This document shows positions 1-8,606 of a DNA stretch of 64,000 nucleotides, piece by piece. Within the stretch, counting starts at the first letter, position 1; each line of letters starts with the position of its first letter. A program made the translations under genes and the position numbers. This DNA is from Bog-473 sp963838835 (lineage in GTDB: Bacteria; Actinomycetota; Acidimicrobiia; Acidimicrobiales; RAAP-2): assembly GCA_963838835.1 (NCBI GenBank), contig CAWITA010000019.1:1-64000 (forward strand), written 5' to 3'. The notes under the pieces were generated by a model. That model was not told the origin of the DNA. It worked only from the letters and a program-made list of their open reading frames with translations, and ran no database searches.

Positions 1-87
1 GGATGGATGAACTTCTCACCTGAAGAGAACACCCTGGCATTGCAGATTCGAGAGGCGGCAACACAACGACAATCCCAGGTCCGATGA
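1..87 (+). CDS. C-terminal end of an unidentified protein (5' end outside window)
   Basis: An open frame runs from the first base to a TGA at 85-87 and ends in the residues TQRQSQVR. I do not recognise the family from 28 residues. Its stop overlaps the ATG of the next gene as ATGA, the arrangement usual for translationally coupled genes, so it is probably the upstream member of an operon with the DsbA-like gene. Confidence 0.5.
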   Translation, partial: GWMNFSPEENTLALQIREAATQRQSQVR

Positions 88-707
88 TTGAGGTCTTCGC
101 CGACATATGGTGCCCCTTCAGCCATCTTGGGCTGCGGATGATAAAAGAGCGAGCGCGCCCTGCCGGTCGCACCAATATGGCCATCTGGGTTCGGGCATGG
201 CCGCTCGAGCTGGTGAACAGGGCCCCGCTCGATGGCGCGATCACAAGGGGGCACGCCGAGGATCTCCGAGAGCACGTCGCCCCGAACCTGTTCCAGCACC
301 TGGATATCCAGCGGTTTCCGAGCTCGACGATCGGCGCCCTCGCACTGGCCAACAGGGCCTATCGGGCCGGTGCTCATGTTGGCGAGCGGATCAGCTTCGC
401 ACTCCGGAATGCCCTCTTCGAAGAGGGTCGGGACATCTCAGACCGTGCCACCCTTCAGCAGCTTGCGCACCATCACGGCGTCGTCATGCCCGACGAGTCC
501 GACCGTGTCTACGTGGTCGCCGACTGGCACGAGGGACAACGGCGTGGTGTTCTCGGCTCGCCGCACTTCTTCTGTGGTTACTCCGACGCGTTCTGCCCTT
601 CGCTGGACATCACCAAGGACCCCGTTCACGGGCTGACCATCGTCTGGAATGTCACTCGTCTAACCGAGTTCGTCGACCGCTGCTTTGCCCCGTCCGGACA
701 CGTTTGA
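84..707 (+). CDS. DsbA-family thioredoxin-fold oxidoreductase
   Basis: A 207-residue protein that starts with the first beta strand of a thioredoxin fold (MIEVFADIWCPFSHLG). The active-site motif is CPFS, one cysteine followed by serine, as in the 2-hydroxychromene-2-carboxylate isomerase / FrnE side of the DsbA family rather than CxxC disulfide oxidases. The cis-proline loop is visible as GSPHFF near residue 156, and a helical insertion lies between. No signal peptide is present, so it is cytoplasmic. The serine in the second position argues for a glutathione- or mycothiol-type isomerase/transferase chemistry, not disulfide formation; the substrate cannot be told. The start overlaps the previous stop by ATGA. 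Length fits the family. Confidence 0.85.
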   Translation: MIEVFADIWCPFSHLGLRMIKERARPAGRTNMAIWVRAWPLELVNRAPLDGAITRGHAEDLREHVAPNLFQHLDIQRFPSSTIGALALANRAYRAGAHVGERISFALRNALFEEGRDISDRATLQQLAHHHGVVMPDESDRVYVVADWHEGQRRGVLGSPHFFCGYSDAFCPSLDITKDPVHGLTIVWNVTRLTEFVDRCFAPSGHV

Positions 708-858
708 GTTGTGCCCGCGAAGAAACCGGTCGTCGTCGCTACTTAGGGATATGTCCGTTTGCCGTCTCTGATCCTGACCGAAGGTGAGGACTTTGGTCAC
801 GAGCGTGAAGGACCTATGTACCTAGGGATGAGGCCCGCGGGAGAGTTGACTACAGATC

Positions 859-2136
859 ATGACGAATCGTGTGGTGGTCCTCGGCGGCGGAACAGGTGGA
901 ACCTTGACCGCAAACCGCCTGCGGCGCGTCTCCTCCACGGCGGAAACCGAAATCACTGTCGTCGACCGGGACGACCGCCATGTCTATCAACCCGGCCTGC
1001 TCTTCGTCCCGTTCGGACTTACCACTCCTGATGAGATCGTACGGCCGAGAGGTCGCCAGCTCCATCGCGGGATCAACTACGTGAACGGCGCGGTCGACCG
1101 GGTCGACCTGGAAACCAGCCAGGTCATCCTCGAGAACGGAACGTCGCTCGGCTACGACGTCCTCGTGGTCGCAACCGGCGCCGTGCTGGCACCGGAGGAG
1201 ACGGAGGGCTTGACAGGTTCTGGATGGATGGAGAAGGTCTTCACCTTCTACTCGCTCGAGGGGGCCGCTGCGCTGACGACAGCGCTGGCCGCCTTCGACG
1301 GTGGCCGCTTGGTCGTCAACGTGGTCGACATGCCCATCAAGTGCCCGGTCGCCCCCCTCGAGTTCTGCTTTTTGGCCGACTGGTACTTCCGCGAGCGCGG
1401 CATCCGTGACCAGGTGCAGTTGACCTACGTCACTCCACTCGACGGTGCCTTTACCAAGCCCGTGGCCTCCAAGAGGCTGGCCGGGATGCTGGCCGAGAAG
1501 GGGATCGAGCTGATGACCGAGTTCAACACCGGGGAAGTCGACGGGTCGGGTGGACGCCTCGTCGCCTACGACGGCCGCGAAGTGGAATTCGACCTGGCAG
1601 CGGTCGTTCCCCTCCACAGCGGAGCTTCCTTCGTCGGCCGGTCGCCGGGTCTGGGCGACGAGTTGAATTTCGTCCCCACAGACGAGCACACCTTGCAGTC
1701 CAAAGTTGCGCCGAACGTCTTCGTCATCGGCGACGCCGCGAACATCCCGGCCTCAAAAGCGGGATCGGTCACGCACTTCGAAGGAGAAGTCCTGGTCGAG
1801 AACATTCGCCGCTATTTGGCCGGTGATCCACTCGATCAGAGCTTCGACGGGCACACGAACTGCTTCATCGAGTCGGGCTTCCACAAGGCCGTGCTGATCG
1901 ACTTCAACTACGACACCGAGCCCCTCCCCGGCCACTACCCGACCCGGGTCGGTCTGCCGTTGCTGGCGGATTCCCGGCTCAACCACCTCGGGAAGCTGAT
2001 GTTCCAGTGGTTCTACTGGCACGGCCTGCTGCCCGGCCGGGACATCCCGGGGATCAGCTCGGCCATGCCGGAGTCCGGCAAGATCCCCGCTGAATTTCGA
2101 GCGGCTCGAGAAAGGACTGACCGATGTCGACCGTGA
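859..2136 (+). CDS. Sulfide:quinone oxidoreductase-type FAD flavoprotein
   Basis: A 425-residue flavoprotein of the pyridine-nucleotide-disulfide fold. The N-terminal FAD-binding Rossmann motif is VVLGGGTGGT (residues 5-14); a second nucleotide-site segment reads VVATGAVL near residue 106; the C-terminal FAD segment is VFVIGDAANIPASKAGS near residue 290. The SQR-like segment KCPVAPLEFCF near residue 163 and the downstream Cys in TNCFIESG give three cysteines placed as in type III-like SQRs. Sulfide would be oxidised to sulfane sulfur with electrons passed to quinone at the membrane face. The 3' end overlaps the DsrC/TusE gene by 13 bases, and DsrE follows, so all three form one operon; the sulfur carriers next door strongly support a sulfur role. 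An SQR-like paralogue with another acceptor is the alternative. Confidence 0.85.
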   Translation: MTNRVVVLGGGTGGTLTANRLRRVSSTAETEITVVDRDDRHVYQPGLLFVPFGLTTPDEIVRPRGRQLHRGINYVNGAVDRVDLETSQVILENGTSLGYDVLVVATGAVLAPEETEGLTGSGWMEKVFTFYSLEGAAALTTALAAFDGGRLVVNVVDMPIKCPVAPLEFCFLADWYFRERGIRDQVQLTYVTPLDGAFTKPVASKRLAGMLAEKGIELMTEFNTGEVDGSGGRLVAYDGREVEFDLAAVVPLHSGASFVGRSPGLGDELNFVPTDEHTLQSKVAPNVFVIGDAANIPASKAGSVTHFEGEVLVENIRRYLAGDPLDQSFDGHTNCFIESGFHKAVLIDFNYDTEPLPGHYPTRVGLPLLADSRLNHLGKLMFQWFYWHGLLPGRDIPGISSAMPESGKIPAEFRAARERTDRCRP

Positions 2137-2441
2137 GCATTGCGGCAACCGAAGTGGAGCTCAACGACGAGGGATTCTTCGTCCGACCCGACCAGTGGAC
2201 CGAGGACATGGTTGCCGAGCTGGCCCGTCGCGAGGGAATCGAAGACCTCACCGATGCACACTGGCAGGTCATCCGCTTCATGCGATCTGAGTTCCTGTCC
2301 AAGGGGACCGGGCCCACGGTCCGGGTCCTGGGAAAGACATCGGGGGTCACGATCAAGGAGTTGTACCAGCTGTTCCCCAAGGGGCCGGCCAAGACCGCCG
2401 CCAAGATCGCCGGCATCCCCAAGCCACGCGGCTGCATTTGA
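2124..2441 (+). CDS. DsrC/TusE-family sulfur carrier, single-cysteine form
   Basis: A 105-residue protein matching the whole DsrC/TusE fold: N-terminal strand with LNDEGFF, the WTEDMVAELARREGI helix, LTDAHWQVIRFMR, and the flexible C-terminal arm GIPKPRGCI. DsrC proteins of dissimilatory sulfur metabolism carry two arm cysteines eleven positions apart; here the penultimate Cys is kept but the upstream position is alanine (AAKIAGIPKPRGC). That is the TusE-like form, able to carry a persulfide but not to form the intramolecular disulfide or trisulfide. It starts inside the end of the SQR gene behind a GAAAGGA ribosome site and is followed 11 bases later by DsrE. The likely job is accepting sulfane sulfur from DsrE or SQR products. 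Confidence 0.9.
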   Translation: MSTVSIAATEVELNDEGFFVRPDQWTEDMVAELARREGIEDLTDAHWQVIRFMRSEFLSKGTGPTVRVLGKTSGVTIKELYQLFPKGPAKTAAKIAGIPKPRGCI

Positions 2442-2452
2442 AAGGAGCGACC

Positions 2453-2920
2453 GTGAGCACCCCAATCGACAAGGTCTCGATCATCATCTCCAAGGGTTCG
2501 CTCGAGGGGATTTACCCGGGATTGATCATGGCCAACGGAGCGCGTGCCGAAGGCATAGAGGCAAATCTCTTCTTCACCTTCTTTGGACTTGACGCGATCC
2601 ATAAGGCCCGCAATGAGCACATCAAGATGGCGACAGTCGGTAACCCCGGCCTGCACTTCGCCACCATCGCCGGTGGGCTCCCGGGCGTGTCGACGGCCAT
2701 GACCCACTACATGAACCAAAAGATGGAGAAGCTTGACATACCCTCCATTCCCGAGTTCATCGAGATGATCGCCGATACCGGTGCGGGGATGTATGCGTGC
2801 AAGGCGTCGGTCGACCTGTTCGGACTGGAGAAGAACGACTTCATCGACCAGGTTGAGGACATCATTACCGTAGGCGAGTTCTATGAGAAGGCCGCCGGTG
2901 GGCACATCATCTTCACGTGA
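2453..2920 (+). CDS. DsrE/DsrF-like sulfur transfer protein
   Basis: A 155-residue protein of the DsrE/F/H fold (DsrE2-like). It begins KVSIIISKGSLEGIYPGLIMANGA, the usual first strand and helix, and contains the conserved cysteine in GAGMYACKASVDLFG near residue 114, the expected persulfide carrier. I chose the GTG at 2453 because AAAGGAGCG lies just upstream; a longer TTG start at 2438 would overlap the previous stop and has no such site. There are no strong membrane segments. DsrE2 proteins are usually found with TusA and rhodaneses in sulfur oxidisers; here the partner is the DsrC/TusE gene 11 bases upstream. Together with SQR it would move sulfane sulfur inside the cell. Confidence 0.85.
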   Translation: MSTPIDKVSIIISKGSLEGIYPGLIMANGARAEGIEANLFFTFFGLDAIHKARNEHIKMATVGNPGLHFATIAGGLPGVSTAMTHYMNQKMEKLDIPSIPEFIEMIADTGAGMYACKASVDLFGLEKNDFIDQVEDIITVGEFYEKAAGGHIIFT

Positions 2921-3251
2921 CGTCTGGACCTGGCGTTCCCGATATTGAACCACGCAAGTCTCGTGTCCACGGCGTCGCCCACACAAGACGCAACGAGGCG
3001 GGAATACGGTGGTATTGCGATGACGAACGCGAGCGGCGTTTGTACCGCCACCGTCCTCCTTTGGTAGGTGCGGCGTGTCCCGGTCGATGCCCTTGCGAGT
3101 TCCCGCAAGACGGTGGTCAGCCCCAGCAGGCGGCTACCGAGGCCCTAACGGCGGCGCCCACGTCAGGTGCGCCGGGAGAAGGCATATTGGTCTGGCGCCA
3201 GGGACCAAGGACCCTGGCAACGGGCGGGCGACCAAATCGAGACTGGACAGG

Positions 3252-4134
3252 GTGATCCGGCGAAAGCTCCTTGCGATCGGGCTGGTTGCCGCAGGACTGA
3301 TCGCTGGCTGCGGCGGCGTCCCAGCCGACGTGGCGTTTCCACGCGGATCAGCCCAGCGGAATCTGACCTACTGCAACTCGCAACAGCTGGATCTCTACAT
3401 CCCGCGTTCCGCCTCCACTCAGCCGCTGCCCATCGCAATGTACGTACACGGAGGAGGGATGACCGCGGGCGACAAGTCGGACCTCAGTCCTGTGTTCCTT
3501 GACGCACTTGCTTCGGCCGGATATGCGGTCGTGAGCGTGAACTACCGACTCGCTCCCGCCTCTCACTTTCCTGCCCAGCTCCAAGACGTCAAGTGCGCGA
3601 TTCGGTATCTGCGATACAAAGCGACTCTGTACGGCTTGAACGGACGAGAGATCTTCGCCTTTGGAACCAGCGTCGGAGGACAGCTTGTCGCTGGCCGCTC
3701 TCACCGGACCTCATTCGAGATTCGATGTGGGGGCGTATCAGAGCGAACCGAGCAACCTTGTTGGCGTCGCTGACATGTTCGGCCCGGCCAACCTCACCGA
3801 ACCAGCATCGGGGTTTACCTCCTCTGGTATCGAGGACGCTTTCGGGCGAACCGATCATCGGGATCTCATCCTCGCCAGTCCCGTCCATTACGTGGTGCCC
3901 AATGCACCACCAATCCTTCTCATCCAGGGCGCCCAAGACACGAAGGTCCGAAAGTCACAATCCGTGGAGCTCTATCGGGACCTCAAGGCCGCAGGTGATG
4001 AGACTCAACTGCTCGTGGTTGAGAATATGGGGCACATGTTCGTGCAAGTTGGCCCGAAGCCCCTCGACCCCGGTCTGCGAGCGATCGCGAATGACATGGT
4101 GAGTTTCTTCAATACCGAGCGAAAGCAACTCTGA
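3252..4134 (+). pseudogene. Alpha/beta hydrolase (BD-FAE/HSL-type esterase) lipoprotein, frameshifted
   Basis: From the GTG at 3252 a lipoprotein signal is visible (LLAIGLVAAGLIAGCGG, lipobox LIAGC). The esterase part shows the oxyanion motif HGGGMTAGD, VSVNYRLAP, and the nucleophile elbow GTSVGGQL. Directly after the elbow, around 3680-3690, the reading frame changes by one; the next frame continues SLAALTGP and contains the acid segment ILLIQGAQDTKV and the catalytic His region MGHMF, ending at 4134. A two-base loss in TTGTGTCG or a one-base gain would explain it. The reconstructed protein is about 290 residues, normal for the family. As it stands the enzyme would be truncated just after the nucleophile. 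Confidence 0.8.
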
Positions 4135-4660
4135 GCACCCTTCACACGCAGTGTGGCGATCGAGACGTCTTGGGGCGCGCCGGGCTGGTGCTGGAGGTGA
4201 TGGAATCGGAAACGTGTGGGTCATCGAGTCGGCGGCGGCTACTGGGGCACCTCCTCTGCTCCGAACAGACGTCATCCAGAACCGCTTGTTTCACGGAGCG
4301 ACCGTTCCGCTGTCTGTTCGGCAACCACCACTATCCGTGTAAGGGGTCGAAGATGTCCTGTCACGCGCCGAGGAACGTGATCATCGTCAAGAGGGAACAG
4401 GCGCCATTCGCTGCGCAGTAGTCCTCGGAAAGGACCTGGTCATAACGCCGAGAACCAGACATTCGCAATGTACAGCTCAGCGGACCAGGTCGCGAGACCC
4501 GTCAGAAGGGGCATGCGGGTCCGTCGCAGAGGGACGCTGATGGCTGATCGGTGGTCGAGTGGTGAGGACGGATCTGAGAGGACGGTAGGAAGCCATGTGT
4601 GAGAGGAGTGACTTGTCGCGTGCCTCTCGATGGCTGTGACGTGGGGCTGAAGGGAGAGAC
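4135..4660. other. Intergenic, no gene seen
   Basis: No reading frame with convincing protein character on either strand. It separates the broken esterase from the excisionase-like gene and probably holds that gene's promoter and part of the integrated element. I found no copy of the tRNA 3' end that occurs at 6291-6324. Confidence 0.5.
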
Positions 4661-4918
4661 GTGGCTGGTGCGAGCGGCAGTTATCGTTCGAATGGTCAAC
4701 GTAAGAAGCGAATCGTGGCAGTTGCGATTGAGCCGGAGGCGTCACGACTAGCGCTGAGCGTCCCCCAGGCGGCATGGCTCTTAGGGGCCTCCCCAAATTT
4801 CGTGTGGGGTTTGCTTGCCAAGGGTCAAATGGAGTCGTTCCACCTCGGCAGAAAGCGCATGGTTGCTCGATCAGAAGTAGAGCGGTTCATCGCTCAGGGT
4901 GGCACGAAGGCATCCTGA
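4661..4918 (+). CDS. Excisionase-like helix-turn-helix protein
   Basis: An 85-residue basic protein with a MerR-like HTH_17 / excisionase domain: LSVPQAAWLLGASPNFVWGLLAKGQMESFHLGRKR-type layout at residues 32-65, where the second helix recognises DNA and the wing GRKRMVARSEVERFI follows. The GTG start is preceded by AGGGAGAG at a good distance. It lies tail to tail with the integrase gene (70 bases between stops). Position and fold make it the recombination directionality factor of this integrated element, though such small proteins can also act only as repressors. The 25 residues before the domain are basic and unstructured-looking. Confidence 0.8.
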   Translation: MAGASGSYRSNGQRKKRIVAVAIEPEASRLALSVPQAAWLLGASPNFVWGLLAKGQMESFHLGRKRMVARSEVERFIAQGGTKAS

Positions 4919-4988
4919 GCGTAGAGGATGGCACTAGGGCGAAGAGCGCTGCGACCGCCCGACCGGATCTGCGAGGAGCGGAGGTCGC

Positions 4989-6146
4989 TCACCCGAGGAG
5001 CATTCGCTGCTGGCCGCTCGTGACGTCGACGACCGAGCGGATCTTGTGCCGGTAGGTCTGGGCGAGCATCCGAATGTCGCGATGACCGAGCATGTCTGAG
5101 ACGTCCTGGAGCGGTGTGCCGTTGGCTACGAGCAGCGAGGCCGCCGAATGTCGGAGCTCGTTGGGGGAGAGATGCCCCACGTTTGCCCTCTTCGCATAGG
5201 TGGCCACGGTGCGCCGCAGGTTCGAGGCGTCGATCGGTCGCCCGAGGGCGTTGGTGAAGACCAATCCATGGTCCTCCCACACCTTTGAGGACAGGCGCGC
5301 CTTGCGCTGTGTGAGACGGTGGGCCTGCAGTAGTCCGACGAGGTCTGTGGGCAGGCGCAACATCCGATAACTGCCGACCTTCGGGGCCCCGATGACGTAG
5401 GTGCCGTCAGGGAGGCGTTTGAGGGCCTGGCGCACCGTGAGGACACCCTCGTCGAGGTCCACCGCGTCCCAGGACAGTCCGGTGACCTCTCCTGGGCGCA
5501 GTCCCATGGTCAACGCCAGGAGCACCAGGGCTTCGTCTTCGGTGCCCCGGACGGCGTCGACGAACCGATTGGCTTCCTCGATGGTGAGCGAGCGTCGCGC
5601 CTTGATGCCGCTCGCCCCGGGGGGCAGGTGGGCCAGCCGGGCGATATTGCGCGCCACCAGGCCCCGACGCTCGGCTTCGTGGAGTGCCGCGCCGAGGACC
5701 ATCTTGATCCGGTTCAGCGACGACTTCGACAGCGGCTTCTCCCGCCCGCCGCGGGCCTTGGTGGCTGCGACGCCGCGCCCGGGGTTGGCCAGGTCCTTGA
5801 GGAGTGCTTCGAATTCGAGGACGTCGAGCTCGCGGAGTCGCCGTCCGCGCAGCGGTGTCAGCTGTTTGATGACCCAGGCGCAATTGGCGCAGGTGCTCGG
5901 GTTCTTCTCACCCTTGATCATCTCCTGGTACCAGTCCAACCACTCGCCGAGGCGCATGTCGCTGCCGATCGGCAGTCCGGCTTCGCTTTTCGCGCGCAGC
6001 TCATCGAGTTTGTGGACCACCTCGCTCCGTGTCCAGGCAGAGACCCGACGGCGCTTGGTGCCGAGTCGGAGCTCGCCACGCCAGCGGCCGTCGCACTGTT
6101 GATAGATCGAGCCCTCGCCGTAGCCGAGCTTGCGTGACCTCGCCAT
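4989..6146 (-). CDS. Tyrosine recombinase (phage-type integrase)
   Basis: A 385-residue site-specific recombinase. The N-terminal arm-binding part reads GYGEGSIYQQCDGRWRGEL, followed by a SAM-like core-binding domain (LGEWLDWY to about residue 165) and the catalytic domain. Catalytic residues seen: Arg in GLRPGEVTGL, Lys in GAPKVGSYR, box II NELRHSAASLL, GH in LGHRDI, and the tyrosine in AQTYRH. The first box II histidine is Asn, a substitution that occurs in active actinobacterial integrases. I chose the ATG at 6146 because GAGGAGGA sits 4 bases upstream; a longer frame to 6215 lacks this. The gene is next to a tRNA 3' end at 6291-6324, the likely attachment site. Confidence 0.92.
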   Translation of the reverse strand: MARSRKLGYGEGSIYQQCDGRWRGELRLGTKRRRVSAWTRSEVVHKLDELRAKSEAGLPIGSDMRLGEWLDWYQEMIKGEKNPSTCANCAWVIKQLTPLRGRRLRELDVLEFEALLKDLANPGRGVAATKARGGREKPLSKSSLNRIKMVLGAALHEAERRGLVARNIARLAHLPPGASGIKARRSLTIEEANRFVDAVRGTEDEALVLLALTMGLRPGEVTGLSWDAVDLDEGVLTVRQALKRLPDGTYVIGAPKVGSYRMLRLPTDLVGLLQAHRLTQRKARLSSKVWEDHGLVFTNALGRPIDASNLRRTVATYAKRANVGHLSPNELRHSAASLLVANGTPLQDVSDMLGHRDIRMLAQTYRHKIRSVVDVTSGQQRMLLG

Positions 6147-6290
6147 GCGATCCTCCTCACAAATTGGGGCACTCTGTGGGGCACTTCGAGACCACAACGG
6201 GCCCCACGCTGTCACCCACCGAAGAGGGAAGTCCTAGTCAGTGGGGGTCTGTGAGGAGTGGTGGGTGCCCCCGGCGCAGATGACGCGCAA

Positions 6291-6324
6291 GGGGTCAGAG
6301 GTTCGAGTCCTCTACGGCCCACCA
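6291..6324 (+). other. tRNA 3' end (probably tRNA-Lys), candidate att site
   Basis: A canonical T arm (AGAGG / TTCGAGT / CCTCT at 6297-6313) is followed by ACGGCCC, a discriminator A and CCA. The matching 5' acceptor strand GGGCCGT and a D arm are absent upstream, so this is only the 3' third of a tRNA. The ACGGCCCACCA end is that of actinobacterial tRNA-Lys. Next to an integrase this is the classic duplicated tRNA end left by site-specific integration. By the orientation the intact tRNA should lie to the left, outside this window. Confidence 0.75.
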
Positions 6325-6586
6325 GGTCAGGGTCACTTTTTACCACCACTCGGACAGTTACCCGGGGTAGGAACCGTTACCGGGACCGTTACACTTAGCC
6401 CCCGCTGGCGCCCCCGCGCCCAACGCGATTCCACTCGGGAACGCGTAACCGTTGGGGCAAATGGGCTCTTCGAATTTGAGCGGGGTGCGGCACGTCGGCC
6501 AACTGCGTGATCGCGAAAGTTGCATGCGCCTCAAACGGCACGATTGGGATACCCGTCTGAGGCGTCGAAACAGCCCGTGCGGATCG

Positions 6587-7510
6587 CTACGTCATCGCTT
6601 GCTGGCCGGTCGATGCGTGAGGGTCCGACGGTGAGGCAGCGCGCCTCCACATCAGAGCGAATAGAAGAACCGTCACGAGGCCAATGGTATTGAGGATCGT
6701 GATCGAAACCGTGACCAGTGGATCGGATCTAAAGGGGAAGATCATCATTAGGAGCATCGGGGCGATGTTGCGCACCGCCGTGGTCACCTCGGTCGCATGC
6801 CTGATCCCCACGTCTTTGACTCGAAGGCCGGAAACGAGCAGGTAAGCACACCCGAGGCCGATGAAGGGTCCGGCAATGGCAGCGATGTAGCTATACGTGC
6901 CCCATTCCTTCACGAACAGACTCCAATACGCAAACAGCGTGAAGTTGAGATTGAAGAGCAGACACAGGATCGAGATTCGGACAACCCACTGTTGCACTGG
7001 CGGCGTCAGGTCGGGCCACCAGACCCTGAAGGCGCACCCGAGGAACACCGGCAGGGCCAAGAAGAGCAACAGTGGCCAAGCAACGCTCCACGCAGAGATC
7101 GTGAGACTTGAGTCAACCGCATGGACGGCGGGGGGCAGTCCTATGGGGAGGGCGATGATGGTCGCGACAGTCAAGACCACTAACAGCGTGGTGGAGACAT
7201 CGACATTCGCCTTGGCCAAGTTCGCAAGGAGCGGAGCGAAAGGCATACCTGCACACAGGGCGGCGACACAGAATCCGACTTTGATCTCTCCGGGAACTGA
7301 CGACGCCACCGTCAGCAGATAGCCAATGAATACGAGCGGGATTACGACGAAGTTCGTCACCAACGCCCAGACGGCAATCTTCCAATGGGCAAAGGACCGA
7401 GCTAGGTGCTTGCCGACCTCAAGCCTGAGGCCCAGACCGAACGCGTTCAAGATCACGAAGAGCAACCCAAACCCGTTGATCAGCACGCTCGGACTGGTCT
7501 GAGTTGACAT
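6587..7510 (-). CDS. Bile acid:sodium symporter (BASS) family membrane transporter
   Basis: A 307-residue integral membrane protein with about nine hydrophobic segments spread along its length. It has BASS/ACR3-superfamily signs: FGLGLRLEVGKHLARS in the first loop, VTNFVVIPLVF, LCAGMPFAPLLANLAKANVD, and the discontinuous helix motif ATEVTTAVRNIAPMLLM. The last of these marks the substrate/sodium-binding crossover in the family. The substrate could be a bile acid-like organic anion, pantoate or another small acid; nothing local decides. An ATG start at 7510 has GGGAGTG upstream. It stands alone, transcribed away from the secreted-protein gene at 7666. Confidence 0.85.
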   Translation of the reverse strand: MSTQTSPSVLINGFGLLFVILNAFGLGLRLEVGKHLARSFAHWKIAVWALVTNFVVIPLVFIGYLLTVASSVPGEIKVGFCVAALCAGMPFAPLLANLAKANVDVSTTLLVVLTVATIIALPIGLPPAVHAVDSSLTISAWSVAWPLLLFLALPVFLGCAFRVWWPDLTPPVQQWVVRISILCLLFNLNFTLFAYWSLFVKEWGTYSYIAAIAGPFIGLGCAYLLVSGLRVKDVGIRHATEVTTAVRNIAPMLLMMIFPFRSDPLVTVSITILNTIGLVTVLLFALMWRRAASPSDPHASTGQQAMT

Positions 7511-7665
7511 AGCACTCCCGTCTCACGAGCAGCAGATCCTCTGATGCTATACAGGGTGCACCAGTGCGGCCTGGGTGTCCCCGACCGCCGGTTCGGCGCG
7601 AGGAGCCTCTGCCAACGGTGCCGTCGTACCAGTGAAAGCTCCCGCGTTCTCGGTACGCTCGTCCG

Positions 7666-8445
7666 ATGCGACGCACCGTTGTCACTGCCGGTCTGGTAGC
7701 CCTCACGTTGGCCATCTGCTCGCCCGCCGCCATCGCGGCGAATCGACCGAAAGCCAAGCACTCCACCCAGCCGAGCGCGCCGAGCATCGGCGTGCTGCCA
7801 GTCATCTCGTGCAACACGACCTACGGCGCCGGGTCTCCTCCCAGCCCCTTCGTCGCTCGCCAACTTCCGACGACGAGCTCCACTCGAGGTGTGAGCTTCT
7901 ATTCCAATGGGCGCCTCACGGTTCTCGCTCCGAGCGGTTGGGCTTGCAGCGCGCTGGTCGCCGCCGACGGCGGCCAGAAGCTCGACGTTTACCCGCCGGG
8001 CAAGCCTGACTACGCCTCCCAGCTCCCACCCAAGGGCGCCGAACTGGTCGAAGTCCAAGGCGAATACACGGGTCACATTCCCGGGGCCCAGCTCGTTTGC
8101 CGCCTCTTCCCCAACTCCGCCGCCGCCTCCGAGGTCAATCAGGATGGTCTCTCGGGACCCCAGTGTCAGGCGCCAACCGGCGAAAAGACGGCCCAACTCA
8201 CGCCGGATGTCGTGGCGTTCAACGATCCGGCGGGCGTGACGGGCACCGGCTCGGGTTCTGGAGGCTCGCTCAGCTCGATGGGCGCCGCGATGTACCCCCA
8301 GCTGGCCTTCGGTGCGACAGACAGCGTCAACGTCGCCGTGCTCTCGTGCAACCTGCCCACAAACCAGGCGAAGCTGTGCCGGGCGATCGAGGGTGACTTT
8401 TTGGTGCGGAACCCGCCGACGTACATTCCCCAGACCAATCAGTAG
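7666..8445 (+). CDS. Secreted protein of unknown function
   Basis: A 259-residue protein with a clear Sec signal peptide (RRTVVTAGLVALTLAICSP, cleavage near AAIAA at residue 25). The mature part has paired cysteines (SCNTTYGAG, WACSAL, LVCRLFP, PQCQAP, LSCNLP, LCRAIEG), which suggests several disulfides in an exported domain. I do not recognise the family. It ends NPPTYIPQTNQ. No membrane anchor or lipobox is visible. The gene is single, flanked by two arms of the short inverted-repeat family described in the findings (7576-7591 upstream, 8492-8507 downstream). Confidence 0.75.
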   Translation: MRRTVVTAGLVALTLAICSPAAIAANRPKAKHSTQPSAPSIGVLPVISCNTTYGAGSPPSPFVARQLPTTSSTRGVSFYSNGRLTVLAPSGWACSALVAADGGQKLDVYPPGKPDYASQLPPKGAELVEVQGEYTGHIPGAQLVCRLFPNSAAASEVNQDGLSGPQCQAPTGEKTAQLTPDVVAFNDPAGVTGTGSGSGGSLSSMGAAMYPQLAFGATDSVNVAVLSCNLPTNQAKLCRAIEGDFLVRNPPTYIPQTNQ

Positions 8446-8606
8446 ACGCTGCATAGCCGGGCACGTGCCTAGCCACCAACGCGGATAGGACTGTCCCACT
8501 TCGCCGGGTCTGTGGCGTTATTGGACGCTGCCGAAGGAGCGTGAGTAGGTCGCTACCCCTGCCTCTCACGGCGGAGGCACCCCGGCAGAGGCAAGACTGT
8601 TGAACA

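Noticed and set aside
107..787. 226-residue frame overlapping the DsbA-like gene
   Set aside because: An Arg/Pro-rich shadow of the DsbA gene in another frame with no family character.
3000..3251. Longer N terminus for the lipoprotein esterase (start near 3075)
   Set aside because: The residues before 3252 are Arg/Gly-rich and would bury the clear lipoprotein signal peptide.
6241..6324. Complete tRNA gene at the integrase end
   Set aside because: Only the T arm, acceptor 3' strand and CCA are there; no GGGCCGT or D arm lies upstream.
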